This document shows positions 14,902 through 23,417 of a stretch of DNA of 64,000 nucleotides, one piece after another. The DNA is taken from the NCBI GenBank assembly GCA_021228405.1, contig JAJQRF010000001.1:434001-498000 (forward strand). The letters run 5' to 3'. Positions within the stretch are counted from its first letter, which is position 1, and each line of letters starts with the position of its first letter. Origin of the DNA: Pyrinomonadaceae bacterium. GTDB taxonomy: Bacteria > Acidobacteriota > Blastocatellia > Pyrinomonadales > Pyrinomonadaceae. A program made the position numbers and the translations under genes. The notes beneath the pieces are model-generated. The model saw only the letters and a program-made list of their open reading frames with translations. It had not been told where the DNA came from and made no database searches.

Positions 14902-16494
14902 TTAATTAGTTTCTTCGCGGAGTGCGCGTTTGAGAATCTTGCCCGTTGCGCCGATCGGCAGAGCGTCGCGGAATTCGACGTAGCGCGGATATTTGTTTGC
15001 CGCAAACTGGCGTTTGCACCACGCGATGAATTCTTCTTCCGTCAATTCTTCACCCTGTTTTTTGACGACGTAAGCCTTCACCTCTTCGCCCAAACGGTCG
15101 TCGGGAACCGCCATCACCGCGACGAGCGAAACCGCCGGGTGCGTCATAATCACTTCTTCGAGTTCGCGCGGATAAATGTTGTAGCCGCCGCGCAGGATCA
15201 TATCTTTTTTGCGGTCCACGATCGAGAGATAACCTTCTTCGTCGAAAATCCCGATGTCGCCCGTGTGAAACCAACCGTTGCGAAAGGCTTCGTCCGTTTC
15301 ACGCGGTCGTTTGTAATAACCTTTCATCACGTTCGAGCCGCGAATGACGATCTCGCCGCGCTCGCCCGCCGCCACTTCCCTGTCGTTTTCGTCAACGCAT
15401 TTCACCTCAACACCGAAGATCGGCTGTCCGACCGTGCCGTTTTTGGAAGGTCTTTGAAACTGGTTAAAGGTGGCGAGCGGCGAAGTTTCCGAAAGTCCGT
15501 AGCCTTCGAGAACACGCACGTTGAAGGTGCTTTCAAAAGCTTTCATCACCTCGACCGGCATCGGCGCGCCGCCCGACGTGACAACCTTCAGATGTCTGGA
15601 AACTTTGCGAACGTCGAAATTATTTTCGTTGACATAGTTCAGCAACGCCCAATACATCGTCGGAACGCCGACCCAAAAATTCACCTTTTCGCGCTCCATC
15701 GCTTCGAGCGTCAGCTTCGGGTCGAAACGCGGAAGCAAAACGATGCGGTTGCCGCCGTAAAGATTGGTATTCATCTGAACGGTTTGCCCCGTCGTGTGGA
15801 AAAGCGGCAGAGTGATCAGACAGGTTTTCTGTTCGCCGTCGGTAAAATCGAGCATCGGCAGGTGAATCTGGTAAGTCGTCGTCACGTTCGTCATCAGGTT
15901 CAGGTGCATCAATTCCGCGCCTTTCGGCTGTCCGGTCGTGCCCGACGTGTAGAGAATCACGCAGGTGTCGTCGGGCTTTGTCGGATAAGTTTCAAAATGC
16001 TCGGATTTATCGTAAGTGATCTGCGTCAGAGTTTTGCAATCCTCAAACGGGCACGGCGCAAGCGGGTCAATCGTCATCACGACGAGATTTTCGCACGATT
16101 CGACCTTGTCGAACCCTTCCTTGACCATTTGCGCAAGCGGAAGCTCGGACGTGCCTTCAAAAACAAACACGGCTTTCGCGTCCGAATCCTGCAAATGATA
16201 CGCAACTTCGCGCGGTTTGAACAAAACATTGATCGGCACGACCGTCGCGCCCGTTTTCAAAATGCCGTAGTAAACGATCGGGAAAAACGGCAGGTTCGGA
16301 CACGAAAGCGCGACCTTATCGCCGTAGCCGATACCCATTTCGACCAGCGCATTCGCAACCCGATTTGCCAATCCGTTGAGTTGTCCGTAAGTAAACCGCA
16401 GATTTTCCCAGATGATCGCTTCTCTTTCGGGAGAAATGCGCGCGTGATGCTCGACTATCGAAGCAAGATTCAGACTTGTTGCACCGTTGTTCAT
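14902..16494 (-). CDS. Long-chain fatty acid-CoA ligase (AMP-binding family)
   Basis: A 530-residue acyl-adenylate-forming ligase that would activate a carboxylic acid with ATP and CoA. Motifs in order: A3 P-loop ILYTSGTTGQPKGAELMH (~175-192), GYGLSETSP (A5, ~332), GWFHTGDIG (A7, ~406), DRKKDMILRGGYNIYPRELE (A8 hinge, ~425-444) and the A10 lysine in PIGATGKILKR near the C-terminus. The mixture fits medium/long-chain FadD-like enzymes; phenylacetate or 4-coumarate ligases are alternatives. Lone gene; no beta-oxidation partners in the window. Confidence 0.92.
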   Translation of the reverse strand: MNNGATSLNLASIVEHHARISPEREAIIWENLRFTYGQLNGLANRVANALVEMGIGYGDKVALSCPNLPFFPIVYYGILKTGATVVPINVLFKPREVAYHLQDSDAKAVFVFEGTSELPLAQMVKEGFDKVESCENLVVMTIDPLAPCPFEDCKTLTQITYDKSEHFETYPTKPDDTCVILYTSGTTGQPKGAELMHLNLMTNVTTTYQIHLPMLDFTDGEQKTCLITLPLFHTTGQTVQMNTNLYGGNRIVLLPRFDPKLTLEAMEREKVNFWVGVPTMYWALLNYVNENNFDVRKVSRHLKVVTSGGAPMPVEVMKAFESTFNVRVLEGYGLSETSPLATFNQFQRPSKNGTVGQPIFGVEVKCVDENDREVAAGERGEIVIRGSNVMKGYYKRPRETDEAFRNGWFHTGDIGIFDEEGYLSIVDRKKDMILRGGYNIYPRELEEVIMTHPAVSLVAVMAVPDDRLGEEVKAYVVKKQGEELTEEEFIAWCKRQFAANKYPRYVEFRDALPIGATGKILKRALREETN

Positions 16495-16781
16495 ATTCAG
16501 TTTTACTTTTTTAACCCGAAGGCTTTTGTCTTGTAGATTCTACGAAATAGCTTTTGATTATGTATAAAGACTAGCATAATTCTGTGGGAAAAATAAAAAA
16601 AATCCGTTCTTTTCGAGCATTAAAAAAAATATTGATTGTTAAAGATGAATTGTCTAAAATCTTTCTGTCCGTTTCGAGCATTAAAATTTACCCCGGAATA
16701 AAATTCTCGTTTGCCTCGCAAACCTTTATTTTTTTTATGTTTTTTCGCTCGCCGATATTAAAACGGGACTTCTCAGAATTT
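16495..16781. other. Intergenic region with a 15-nt direct repeat
   Basis: AT-rich divergent promoter region between the acyl-CoA ligase and the TlpA-like gene. TTTCGAGCATTAAAA occurs at 16611-16625 and again at 16672-16686, each preceded by TCCGTT. An open frame runs through it in phase with the downstream gene, but nothing protein-like is seen before 16782. Confidence 0.5.
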
Positions 16782-18026
16782 ATGAAAAAATTAACCATCG
16801 CATTTCTTTTAACCGCCGCCTTTTTTTGCCTCGTTTCAACCGAAGTTAAGGCAGGCGACACCGAATTTACGGGACAATTAAGCCCGAACCTGATCGCCAA
16901 TACCGAAGATTTTGAACAGGTCGTTTTCAAGCCGATTCAAACTGCTCAACTAAAAGGCACGGTCGATTTCAGCAGTTTCGACGAACTGACCGCCGGAAAA
17001 CTTTATCATCCGCAAACGGCAAAATTTTCAATTCTAACCGTTTTAGCCGAAAAAGAAGACAAAAATCCCGTGCTCTACGTTGACCTGAACAACGATAACC
17101 AATTTTCCGACAACGAAAAATTCGCGCTCGAAAAGGAAAAACCCGACAATCCTTATATCTGGCAGGCGACCGTCAACGTTCCGATCAAGGAAAATTTCTT
17201 TTCGACGCTGGGAATTTCCGTGCGTTACTTCTTCTCTTATAAAACCGACGAAATGAAGGACAACGAACGCCTGATGATGCAAACGACCGAAGTTTTAGCG
17301 GGTGGAACGGTCGATCTCAAAGGCAAAAAGTTTCTGACCGGATTCGGTTTCGATTTTGAAACGAAAAAAATATCGCCGCAAAAAGGCTGGCAAGGCATCG
17401 ATTCAAACGAGGACGGCAAAGTGGATATGAACCCGCTTTCGTTTGAAGCCGCCAATGCCGACGATGAAACGGTCGTTTTCCGCGTCGGTCAGACGTATGT
17501 TTCCTTCAAAAAGGTCGATATGCAGAAAAATCTGATCGTGATGCGCGAACACGAAGCCAAAGACTATAAACGCATCGAACTTGCGATGGGCAAAGAGTTT
17601 CCCGATTTTAATTTCGTTGACTTCAACGGCAAAAAACGTAAATTCTCCGAGTTTCGCGGCAAATACGTTTTGCTCGACGTGTGGGGTTTCTGGTGTCCGC
17701 CGTGCCGCCGCGAAATGCCTTATCTGCGCGAAGCCGCCCAAAGATTCAAAGCGCGAAACCTCGAACTTGTCGGACTCAATACCGATCCCGTTCCGTTTGA
17801 ACAGGTCAAAGCCAACCTCGAAGCAAATCAAATGACGTGGACGCAAGCAAAATTTGAAAGCGTTTTCGATTTCCTTAATCAAAATCTGCGAATCGAATCT
17901 TTCCCGACGACGATATTGATCGCGCCTGACGGAAAAATACTTTCAATGAGCCGTTCCGACCGCGACGAGCCCGACCTGCGCGGCAAAGACCTGCTCGAAA
18001 CTCTTGATGAAATTTTGCCCGAATAA
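16782..18026 (+). CDS. Secreted TlpA-like thiol-disulfide protein with large N-terminal domain
   Basis: About 414 residues. The ATG at 16782 is chosen because it begins a clean Sec signal (MKKLTIAFLLTAAFFCLVST, then EVKAG); the upstream open frame lacks any domain. After a ~250-residue beta-rich domain with EF-hand-like acidic loops (YVDLNNDNQFSDNEKF; DSNEDGKVDMN), the C-terminus is a thioredoxin fold: GKEFPDFNFVDFNGKKRKFSEF, active site WGFWCPPCRREMP and cis-Pro loop ESFPTTILIAPDG. It should act as a periplasmic disulfide reductase of the TlpA/ResA type. The acidic loops may bind calcium (inference). Ends at a shared terminator with nadB. Confidence 0.88.
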   Translation: MKKLTIAFLLTAAFFCLVSTEVKAGDTEFTGQLSPNLIANTEDFEQVVFKPIQTAQLKGTVDFSSFDELTAGKLYHPQTAKFSILTVLAEKEDKNPVLYVDLNNDNQFSDNEKFALEKEKPDNPYIWQATVNVPIKENFFSTLGISVRYFFSYKTDEMKDNERLMMQTTEVLAGGTVDLKGKKFLTGFGFDFETKKISPQKGWQGIDSNEDGKVDMNPLSFEAANADDETVVFRVGQTYVSFKKVDMQKNLIVMREHEAKDYKRIELAMGKEFPDFNFVDFNGKKRKFSEFRGKYVLLDVWGFWCPPCRREMPYLREAAQRFKARNLELVGLNTDPVPFEQVKANLEANQMTWTQAKFESVFDFLNQNLRIESFPTTILIAPDGKILSMSRSDRDEPDLRGKDLLETLDEILPE

Positions 18027-18034
18027 ATACGAAA

Positions 18035-18076
18035 AAAGGAAAGCGTTGAAGTTACCTCAACGCTTTCCTTTTTTCT
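18035..18076. terminator. Bidirectional terminator between TlpA-like gene and nadB
   Basis: Stem AAAGGAAAGCGTTGA / TCAACGCTTTCCTTT around a 7-nt loop with A and T runs outside, placed between two convergent genes. Confidence 0.92.
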
Positions 18077-18091
18077 CGAATTTAAGGCAAA

Positions 18092-19663
18092 TCAAAAATT
18101 TATCTTTTCGCTCGAAGAAATTTCCGCACCGAGTTTCTGGATCGAGTGAACGCGAAATCTTTCATCGCGTTCGGGAAAATCATTACGAAAATGTCCGCCG
18201 CGCGATTCTTCACGCCAAAGCGCACCTTTTGCAACCAACTTTGCAAGCGTCACGAAATTGCGCGAAGAAATGCTCAGATTTGCCTTTTCGATCTGTCTGA
18301 ATTCCTGCAAAGCCCGATTCAGCGAATCTTTATCGCGCAAAATCCCGACACGTTCCCACATTACGCGTTTGACGCGCTTTTTCACGGCAGTCGCAATTCC
18401 TTCCGAAGGCTGGTCTTTGGTCTTTGGCTTTTGGTCTTCGTCGGTCGATTTTCCACTTTCCACTTTCCACTTTCCGTTATCAGTTATCATCGCTTCGCCC
18501 GCTCTCGCGCCGAAAACCAGACCTTCGAGCAGTGAATTTGAAGCCAGCCGATTTGCGCCGTGAACGCCCGTGCAGGTGACTTCGCCCGCCGCGTAAAGCC
18601 CCGCGACGGTCGAACGCCCGTGCAGATCGGTGCGGATTCCGCCCATACAATAATGCGAAGCGGGCGAAACAGGCAACAAATCTTTGGCGATGTTCAGATC
18701 GTAAAATTTACAGGTTTCATAGATTTTCGGAAATCTTTCCTTCAAATACTCTTCAGAAAGCGCGGTCATATCGAGAAAAACGTGGCGCGTTCCCGTTTTT
18801 CGCATCTCGGCAACGATCGAACGCGAAACGATGTCGCGCGGTGCGAGTTCGAGCCGTTCATCGTAATTTCCCATAAAACGCTCGCCGAATTTGTTTCGTA
18901 AAATTCCGCCTTCGCCGCGCATCGCTTCACTCAATAAAAAGCGCGGCGCGTTTTCGAGATTGAGTGCGGTCGGGTGAAACTGCACGAATTCCATATCAGC
19001 CATTTCCGCACCCGCAAAATACGCCATCGCCATTCCGTCGCCCGTCGCGACACTCGGATTCGTCGTGTGCAGATAAAGCTGTCCTGCGCCGCCCGTGCAG
19101 AGAATTACGCCTTTTGCGAAAATCTCACGCGGTGCACGCAGAATCGGGTCGAGAAACCGCACGCCGACGCATCTGCCTTCGTGCAAGATCAAACTTTCCG
19201 TATTTGCAAACGGCATCAGAAAGATTCGTTTTTCCTGCCGTGCGCGGGCGATCAGAGCGCGGACGATTTCTTTTCCCGTCGAATCGCCGTGCGCGTGCAA
19301 AATCCTTCTGCGCGAATGCGCGGCTTCCTGCGTGAAAACCAATTTTCCGCCTTCGCGGTCAAATTCGGTTCCCCATTCGATCAGTTGTTTGATATATTTC
19401 GTGCCGCCCGTGACGAGCGTTTCGACCGCTTCCGTATCGCAAAGTCCCGCGCCCGCGACCAAAGTATCTTCTTCGTGAAGCTCGGCATTATCGTCATCCG
19501 ATAAAACGACCGCCACGCCGCCCTGCGCGTATTCCGTATTTGATTCCGAGGCTTTATCCTTTGTCAGAACCGTCACCCGCGCTCCCGACTTTGCCAATTC
19601 GATCGACGCACGAAGTCCGGCAACGCCGCTGCCGATCACAATATAATCCGTTTCCAATGCCAT
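18092..19663 (-). CDS. nadB: L-aspartate oxidase
   Basis: FAD enzyme oxidising L-aspartate to iminoaspartate, the first step of de novo NAD synthesis with NadA. The ATG at 19663 (MALETDYIVIGSG) is chosen; an in-frame extension to 19750 has no family match. Motifs: IVIGSGVAGLRASIELAKSG dinucleotide fold, the SNTEYAQGGVAVV segment, the AHSRRRILHAHGD substrate region and HYCMGGIRTDLHGRST FAD motif. Total ~523 residues. Residues ~392-418 are a 'word' insertion (NGKWKVESGKS then QKPKTKDQ) lying after the conserved FAD domain. Its presence beside kynurenine genes means two potential routes to quinolinate. Confidence 0.95.
   Translation of the reverse strand: MALETDYIVIGSGVAGLRASIELAKSGARVTVLTKDKASESNTEYAQGGVAVVLSDDDNAELHEEDTLVAGAGLCDTEAVETLVTGGTKYIKQLIEWGTEFDREGGKLVFTQEAAHSRRRILHAHGDSTGKEIVRALIARARQEKRIFLMPFANTESLILHEGRCVGVRFLDPILRAPREIFAKGVILCTGGAGQLYLHTTNPSVATGDGMAMAYFAGAEMADMEFVQFHPTALNLENAPRFLLSEAMRGEGGILRNKFGERFMGNYDERLELAPRDIVSRSIVAEMRKTGTRHVFLDMTALSEEYLKERFPKIYETCKFYDLNIAKDLLPVSPASHYCMGGIRTDLHGRSTVAGLYAAGEVTCTGVHGANRLASNSLLEGLVFGARAGEAMITDNGKWKVESGKSTDEDQKPKTKDQPSEGIATAVKKRVKRVMWERVGILRDKDSLNRALQEFRQIEKANLSISSRNFVTLAKLVAKGALWREESRGGHFRNDFPERDERFRVHSIQKLGAEISSSEKINF
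18411..18490. repeat. In-frame 'word' repeat insertion inside nadB
   Basis: Three phrases in a row: TGGTCTTTGGTCTTTGGCTT, then TTCCACTTTCCACTTTCCAC, then GTTATCAGTTATCATC. The last phrase is the same as in the intergenic repeat at 35907-35963. In frame; adds about 27 residues. Confidence 0.85.
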
Positions 19664-19733
19664 ACTTGAAATTGTGAACTTTCGTTTGAAAAAATTCAAA
19701 TTTAAGGGCATCGTAATTGCTTGAAACAAAAGT

Positions 19734-21146
19734 ATGAACGCCGATTTCAAAGAAAAACCTCAGAATCATGAAAAATATTTGCAGGAAGCGAAAAGATATT
19801 TGCCGAATGCAAATGAATCCGAACTTCGCGCCTTTGCCGAAAGACAGCTTTCAGCAAGACGGCGCGTTTGGAAATTAAAAAAATTTTACGGCGAAAATTT
19901 TTGCAGGCTGACGCGGCTACATCTGCTTGCGGCTTGCGCGATCTCTTTGGGAAGATTTTGCGGCGTTTCCAGGGTTTTCGATGAGATCGGCGAATCTTTG
20001 ATGCCCGTTGATGATGATCTCAGACCGACCAGTGAGGATTGGAAAATCTATGCGCAAGCGTGTCAAAACAAAATGCCGGTTGAAGTTTGCGACGAACTCT
20101 GGCTGACCGCGCATTTCAAAGACATCGAACGCGTCCGCACTAAAAATTTGGAAGAAAAGTTTTACGCCGAATCCGCGCTTCACAAAAACGAACCGATATG
20201 GCTTTTACTGAAACAACATCTGGAAGTGACGCTGGGCGTTCGCCTAATGGACCGATCGGCGATTGCCGGACTGATTCCGCACGAAACGGCGATTGCCGAC
20301 AGTTTGAGTTTGACCGTCAAAAAACTTTCGACCGCCGGCATCCAACTCGTCGGGCGTTATGTCAATGAAAGTTTTCGCGCCGTTTTCGATCTTTCAAATG
20401 AGTCGGACAAAGAAATACTTACTTATCGGCAAAACGCTTTCGATATGACGCGATATTTTTTCCTGTCGCTTTCCGTTTCAAAGATATTCCGGCGCGGAAT
20501 TCGTGAACGCGAACGCGGAAGCCGTGCCGAAAGCGATCATTGGAATCTGCTCGAAACGGTTTTAGGCGAACGCGTTGCGGAGATTGACCCGCTGATTCGT
20601 GAATTTTACGGAAATCCGTCGCGCTTCGATGTCACGGCAACTTTAAAGCTCGAAACCTTACCCGCGAAAATCTGGTCGCGGCTTTTGACTTTGATCTTCG
20701 GGCAGGGTTTGTTTGAAACAAATTTAGAGAAAATTCCCGCCCGTTTCCGCATCTTCAAACGCCGCGACGGTTCGATGCACTTTATCCGCGAGCTTTACTG
20801 CAACGGCAAATACCGTGTTTTCGATTCGGATTTCGTCGTCGAAAACGGCAAACTTTACGAGGTTTTCAAAGACTTGAACGCGTCGGTCGAAATGCACGTT
20901 TCACCGCTCGAAGATCGCGGTTTGTCGATCTTGGGAAAGAAAATTTTGTTTCACGGCAAAACAATGCCGTCAATCGGTTTGACGGTCGAATTTCAAAGCC
21001 GCGTCGAAAATGAAATATTAAAAATAGACGGTCGTTTGCAGATGAAACCGAAAACGAAATTCGGCAGGTTTTTCGCCCGCAAAGTTCTGCAAAGACCGCA
21101 AAATCTCGGAAGCATTCACTATGTCGCCCGACGTAAAACCGCTTGA
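19734..21146 (+). CDS. Hypothetical protein with DUF4166-like C-terminal domain
   Basis: A 470-residue protein in two parts. Residues 1-280 are mainly helical with many Arg/Glu and no recognised motif. Residues ~290-465 resemble DUF4166: LGERVAEIDPLIREFYGNPSRFDVTA at its start, then LPAKIWSRLLTLIFGQGLF, a KRRDGSMHFIRELYC strand pair and GLTVEFQSRVENEILKIDG. DUF4166 domains are often found near SRPBCC-type proteins, and one (21119-21802) is encoded head-on right after it with 28 bp of 3' overlap. No signal peptide. Function unknown; the domain assignment is from pattern memory. Confidence 0.65.
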   Translation: MNADFKEKPQNHEKYLQEAKRYLPNANESELRAFAERQLSARRRVWKLKKFYGENFCRLTRLHLLAACAISLGRFCGVSRVFDEIGESLMPVDDDLRPTSEDWKIYAQACQNKMPVEVCDELWLTAHFKDIERVRTKNLEEKFYAESALHKNEPIWLLLKQHLEVTLGVRLMDRSAIAGLIPHETAIADSLSLTVKKLSTAGIQLVGRYVNESFRAVFDLSNESDKEILTYRQNAFDMTRYFFLSLSVSKIFRRGIRERERGSRAESDHWNLLETVLGERVAEIDPLIREFYGNPSRFDVTATLKLETLPAKIWSRLLTLIFGQGLFETNLEKIPARFRIFKRRDGSMHFIRELYCNGKYRVFDSDFVVENGKLYEVFKDLNASVEMHVSPLEDRGLSILGKKILFHGKTMPSIGLTVEFQSRVENEILKIDGRLQMKPKTKFGRFFARKVLQRPQNLGSIHYVARRKTA

Positions 21147-21802
21147 AAAGCCGGGGTTAAATTTGTTTCCTGACCGCTCCCGATCCAGCTTTCCGCTTCG
21201 CCTTTTTTCGGCGGAAACCCGAAATATCTTTTGAGCAAGAACGGAATAAAACTCAAATACGAGCGGCGTTTTTTCAATAATCCATCAATTTCAGAGGATT
21301 GATTTTCCAATTTGGAATCTGAAATCTGGAATTTGGAATCCGCACACCAGCGGCGCAAAGTTTCAAAACTCCATTCGGTTGCCAACTGCATTACCGGGCG
21401 AAATAGAACGCGGTCGATCATTTTACCGAAAACGCCGTAATTCGTTTCGTAATCGTAAACCGTGCGGAAATAAGTTCCTTTCGCGCAAGGTTTGTATTGC
21501 CAGATTCCGCGCCCGATCTTGATGAGCGATTTCCAATCGTCCGATCCAAATTCAAATGTCGAATGTTTCAAAGGCGTGTTTTGCAAATAACGCCCGGTTC
21601 CCTTTATTTCCATTCCGAAACCGATCTTTGTGCGGTAATCCATCAGTTGAAAACCTTTTTCGTCCGCTTCTTCGAGATATTCGATGTGCGAAAAACGAAT
21701 GTCCCAGAGAATATGCAGACCGGGATTTTGCGAACGTTCCCAGAGCGTTTCGACCGCGCACGGAATGATTGCTTCGACGACGATTTTATTTGATTTTTTC
21801 AC
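21119..21802 (-). CDS. SRPBCC-family (START/Bet v1-like) protein
   Basis: About 227 residues. GTG at 21802 is chosen as start because it overlaps the stop of the upstream membrane-protein gene (GTGA), giving translational coupling. The SRPBCC pattern is VVEAIIPCAVETLWERSQNP at the N-terminus, strands with DYRTKIGFGMEIKGTGRY and TYFRTVYDYETNYGVFGKMI, then a long C-terminal helix FRPVMQLATEWSFETLRRWC lining a hydrophobic pocket. Residues ~154-168 are a 'word' insertion (DSKFQISDSKLENQSSEI). Such proteins bind lipids or other hydrophobic ligands. Its 3' end overlaps that of the DUF4166-like gene by 28 bp. Confidence 0.8.
   Translation of the reverse strand: MKKSNKIVVEAIIPCAVETLWERSQNPGLHILWDIRFSHIEYLEEADEKGFQLMDYRTKIGFGMEIKGTGRYLQNTPLKHSTFEFGSDDWKSLIKIGRGIWQYKPCAKGTYFRTVYDYETNYGVFGKMIDRVLFRPVMQLATEWSFETLRRWCADSKFQISDSKLENQSSEIDGLLKKRRSYLSFIPFLLKRYFGFPPKKGEAESWIGSGQETNLTPAFQAVLRRAT
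21301..21341. repeat. In-frame 'word' repeat insertion in the SRPBCC gene
   Basis: GATTTTCCAATTTGGAATCT then GAAATCTGGAATTTGGAATC: the GGAATTTGGAAT phrase also found in the kynU insertion. In frame, between the fold and the C-terminal tail. Confidence 0.8.
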
Positions 21803-22335
21803 GCGTTCACCTCGACATTTTTCGGTTGAAAATTCAGCCATTTATAGAGATCGTAAAAGAAATTCATAAACGCGATAAAGCCCATTGCCGTCATATAAAC
21901 CTGTAAAATGAAAGGAATTTGCGGCGGCGAGTAAACGATTGCCGTTGCAAGATGGCGGTCGCTCCAAACTGTCTGAAAGGTCGCCATCATATAAAGCCCG
22001 ACGAGCACGCTCAGAACGACGTGCATAAAATATTCGCCGCGCGGCAGTCCGCCCTGTGCCTTACGGCTCGCGTTTTCTTCCCAAACGTCCGCCCAGGCAA
22101 CAAAAACATCGCACGCATAAAGTAGTAATAAAAACGCCAAAGCGGCGCCGTGAAAACGGAAATTTGCCACCCAGATAAATTGCAACGCGTAGATCAAATG
22201 ACGGCAAACGTGCCAGAAAACTTCGCGCTGGCATTCGGGGCGCAGATGAAGCTTGCATTTGTAAATGTGAAAATACAGAACGTCGAAAACGCCGAGATGC
22301 GCGATGATTAAAAGCAGATAAAATGAAGTTTCCAT
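21799..22335 (-). CDS. Conserved membrane protein, about five TM segments
   Basis: A 178-residue integral membrane protein: METSFYLLLIIAHLGVFDVLYF (TM1), a His/Cys-rich loop (HIYKCKLHLRPECQREVFWHVCRH), LIYALQFIWVANFRFHGAALAFLLLLYACDVFVAW (TM2-3), GEYFMHVVLSVLVGLYMMATF (TM4) and IPFILQVYMTAMGFIAFMNFFY (TM5). Several conserved-looking His, Cys, Asp and Glu residues next to the membrane could bind metal or be catalytic, as in membrane di-iron enzymes, but no box is complete. Translationally coupled to the SRPBCC gene (4-bp overlap), suggesting a shared hydrophobic substrate. Family not recognised. Confidence 0.7.
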   Translation of the reverse strand: METSFYLLLIIAHLGVFDVLYFHIYKCKLHLRPECQREVFWHVCRHLIYALQFIWVANFRFHGAALAFLLLLYACDVFVAWADVWEENASRKAQGGLPRGEYFMHVVLSVLVGLYMMATFQTVWSDRHLATAIVYSPPQIPFILQVYMTAMGFIAFMNFFYDLYKWLNFQPKNVEVNA

Positions 22336-22461
22336 ATTTTTGAACTCGCAGAATTTCTCGAAATGCGTTTAAGCAAGGTGTGTTCCATTATCAAAACACT
22401 TTGTTTTCTTGAGTTTTATGAAATTATTTTCGCATTCTGCCAATCAGTTTCGGCAAAAAGA

Positions 22462-22497
22462 AAAATCCTGTCCGATTTCTCGGACAGGATTTTCCAA
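22462..22497 (-). terminator. Terminator after the LysM gene
   Basis: Stem AAAATCCTGTCCGA / TCGGACAGGATTTT with a 4-nt loop, 20 nt past the stop of the minus-strand LysM gene. Confidence 0.88.
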
Positions 22498-22516
22498 TTA
22501 TTTTTCCAAACAAAAT

Positions 22517-22888
22517 TTACGCCGACGGAATGGTTAATTCCTGTCCCGGATAAATTTTGTCGGGATCGTCGAGTTTGTCGCGGTTTGCTTCAAAGATCGC
22601 GTTCCAACTGACACCGTATTTTTTGCCGATCTTGCTTAGGTTGTCGCCTGATTGAACGGTATACGTGTTTGCCGCCGCTTCGGGTGCGGTCACGTCCAGG
22701 ACGAGATCGCCCGAACGGAAATCAGGATCGAGTTCGCCGTATTTATCCCAAAGAGCCTTTTTCGCTTCCGCGCTCGGGGCACTGCCTTCGATCTTGATAA
22801 ATCCTTCGCCTTCGGTAATGTTCAAATTTGAAAGACCCGAATTGTTTGCCAGGTCGATCAGCGATTGATATTTTTCTTGTAAAGACAT
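22517..22888 (-). CDS. BON-like/LysM domain protein (YgaU-type)
   Basis: A 123-residue protein. Residues 1-65 resemble a divergent BON-type domain (NNSGLSNLNITEGEGFIKIE and the helix AEAKKALWDKYGEL); residues ~73-121 form a LysM domain (YTVQSGDNLSKIGKKYGVSW, ending IYPGQELTIPSA). There is no signal peptide. Similar BON-LysM proteins (YgaU/Kbp) bind potassium or act in envelope stress; here that is inference from architecture. It is the second gene of a likely operon, 18 nt after a BON lipoprotein gene, and is followed by a strong terminator. Confidence 0.85.
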   Translation of the reverse strand: MSLQEKYQSLIDLANNSGLSNLNITEGEGFIKIEGSAPSAEAKKALWDKYGELDPDFRSGDLVLDVTAPEAAANTYTVQSGDNLSKIGKKYGVSWNAIFEANRDKLDDPDKIYPGQELTIPSA

Positions 22889-22906
22889 TGTTAAATTTCC
22901 TCCTGT

Positions 22907-23248
22907 TTATTTTTCGGTAACTTGATTATCAACCGGTTTTCCGCCGTTTGCTTCCATTACAGTTTTAACAACTTCAGGCAATTTACCTTTCGCGACGGTT
23001 CCGCGAATGACAACTTTCGGTCCTGAGGTGTCAACTGTAACATCGCTGAATCCGCCTTTTTTCAAAGCTTCTTCAATCTTCGGTTTCAGATTCGGATCAG
23101 TTGCGGCTGATTCGGTCGTTTTCGGAATAGGTGTCGGTGTCGGCGATGCGACCGCTACATTCGTATTTGTATTTGCTTCTTTACCGCCGCAAGCTCCCAA
23201 AAAGAGAATCGCAGACAAGCATAACAGTAATAAAACTTTAATTTTCAT
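22907..23248 (-). CDS. BON-domain lipoprotein
   Basis: About 113 residues. The ATG at 23248 (MKIKVLLLLCLSAILFLGAC) is preferred: it starts a lipoprotein signal with lipobox LGAC and has a GAGGAAAC ribosome site upstream. After a Thr/Pro-rich linker (SPTPTPIPKTT), a single BON domain follows (LKPKIEEALKKGGFSDVTVD, then KVVIRGTVAKGKLPEVVKTV). BON domains bind phospholipid surfaces in the periplasm. Co-directional with the LysM gene downstream. A sigma-70-like promoter (23361-23389) and an AT-rich inverted repeat lie in its leader. Confidence 0.85.
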   Translation of the reverse strand: MKIKVLLLLCLSAILFLGACGGKEANTNTNVAVASPTPTPIPKTTESAATDPNLKPKIEEALKKGGFSDVTVDTSGPKVVIRGTVAKGKLPEVVKTVMEANGGKPVDNQVTEK

Positions 23249-23360
23249 TGTTTCCTCCAATATTTCGTTTCTTTATTTAGTCTTCTGAAAAGTTTATAAA
23301 ACAAACTTCTAACATTAGAAATTTATAAACTTCTATATAAAAACTTTTCTCGTTTCAGAG

Positions 23361-23389
23361 AAATTACTAATTTATTCAGGGGCTGTCAA
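23361..23389 (-). promoter_or_regulatory. Sigma-70-like promoter of the BON/LysM operon
   Basis: On the minus strand TTGACA (23384-23389), 17-nt spacer, TAATTT (23361-23366). Downstream leader holds AAGTTTATAAA / TTTATAAACTT arms (about 23289-23332) able to form a hairpin before the ribosome site. Confidence 0.6.
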
Positions 23390-23417
23390 TGTATCTTAGA
23401 ACATTTCACAAAAAATT

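Noticed and set aside
15139-16536. 465-residue plus-strand ORF opposite the acyl-CoA ligase gene
   Set aside because: Antisense shadow with no motifs, rich in His, Arg and Phe; the minus-strand ligase motifs are intact.
16584-16781. N-terminal extension of the TlpA-like protein
   Set aside because: Lys/Phe-rich, no domain, and an internal ATG at 16782 gives a clean signal peptide.
19664-19750. N-terminal extension of nadB
   Set aside because: The FAD-binding motif begins near the ATG at 19663 as in the family; the extension overlaps the divergent gene start.
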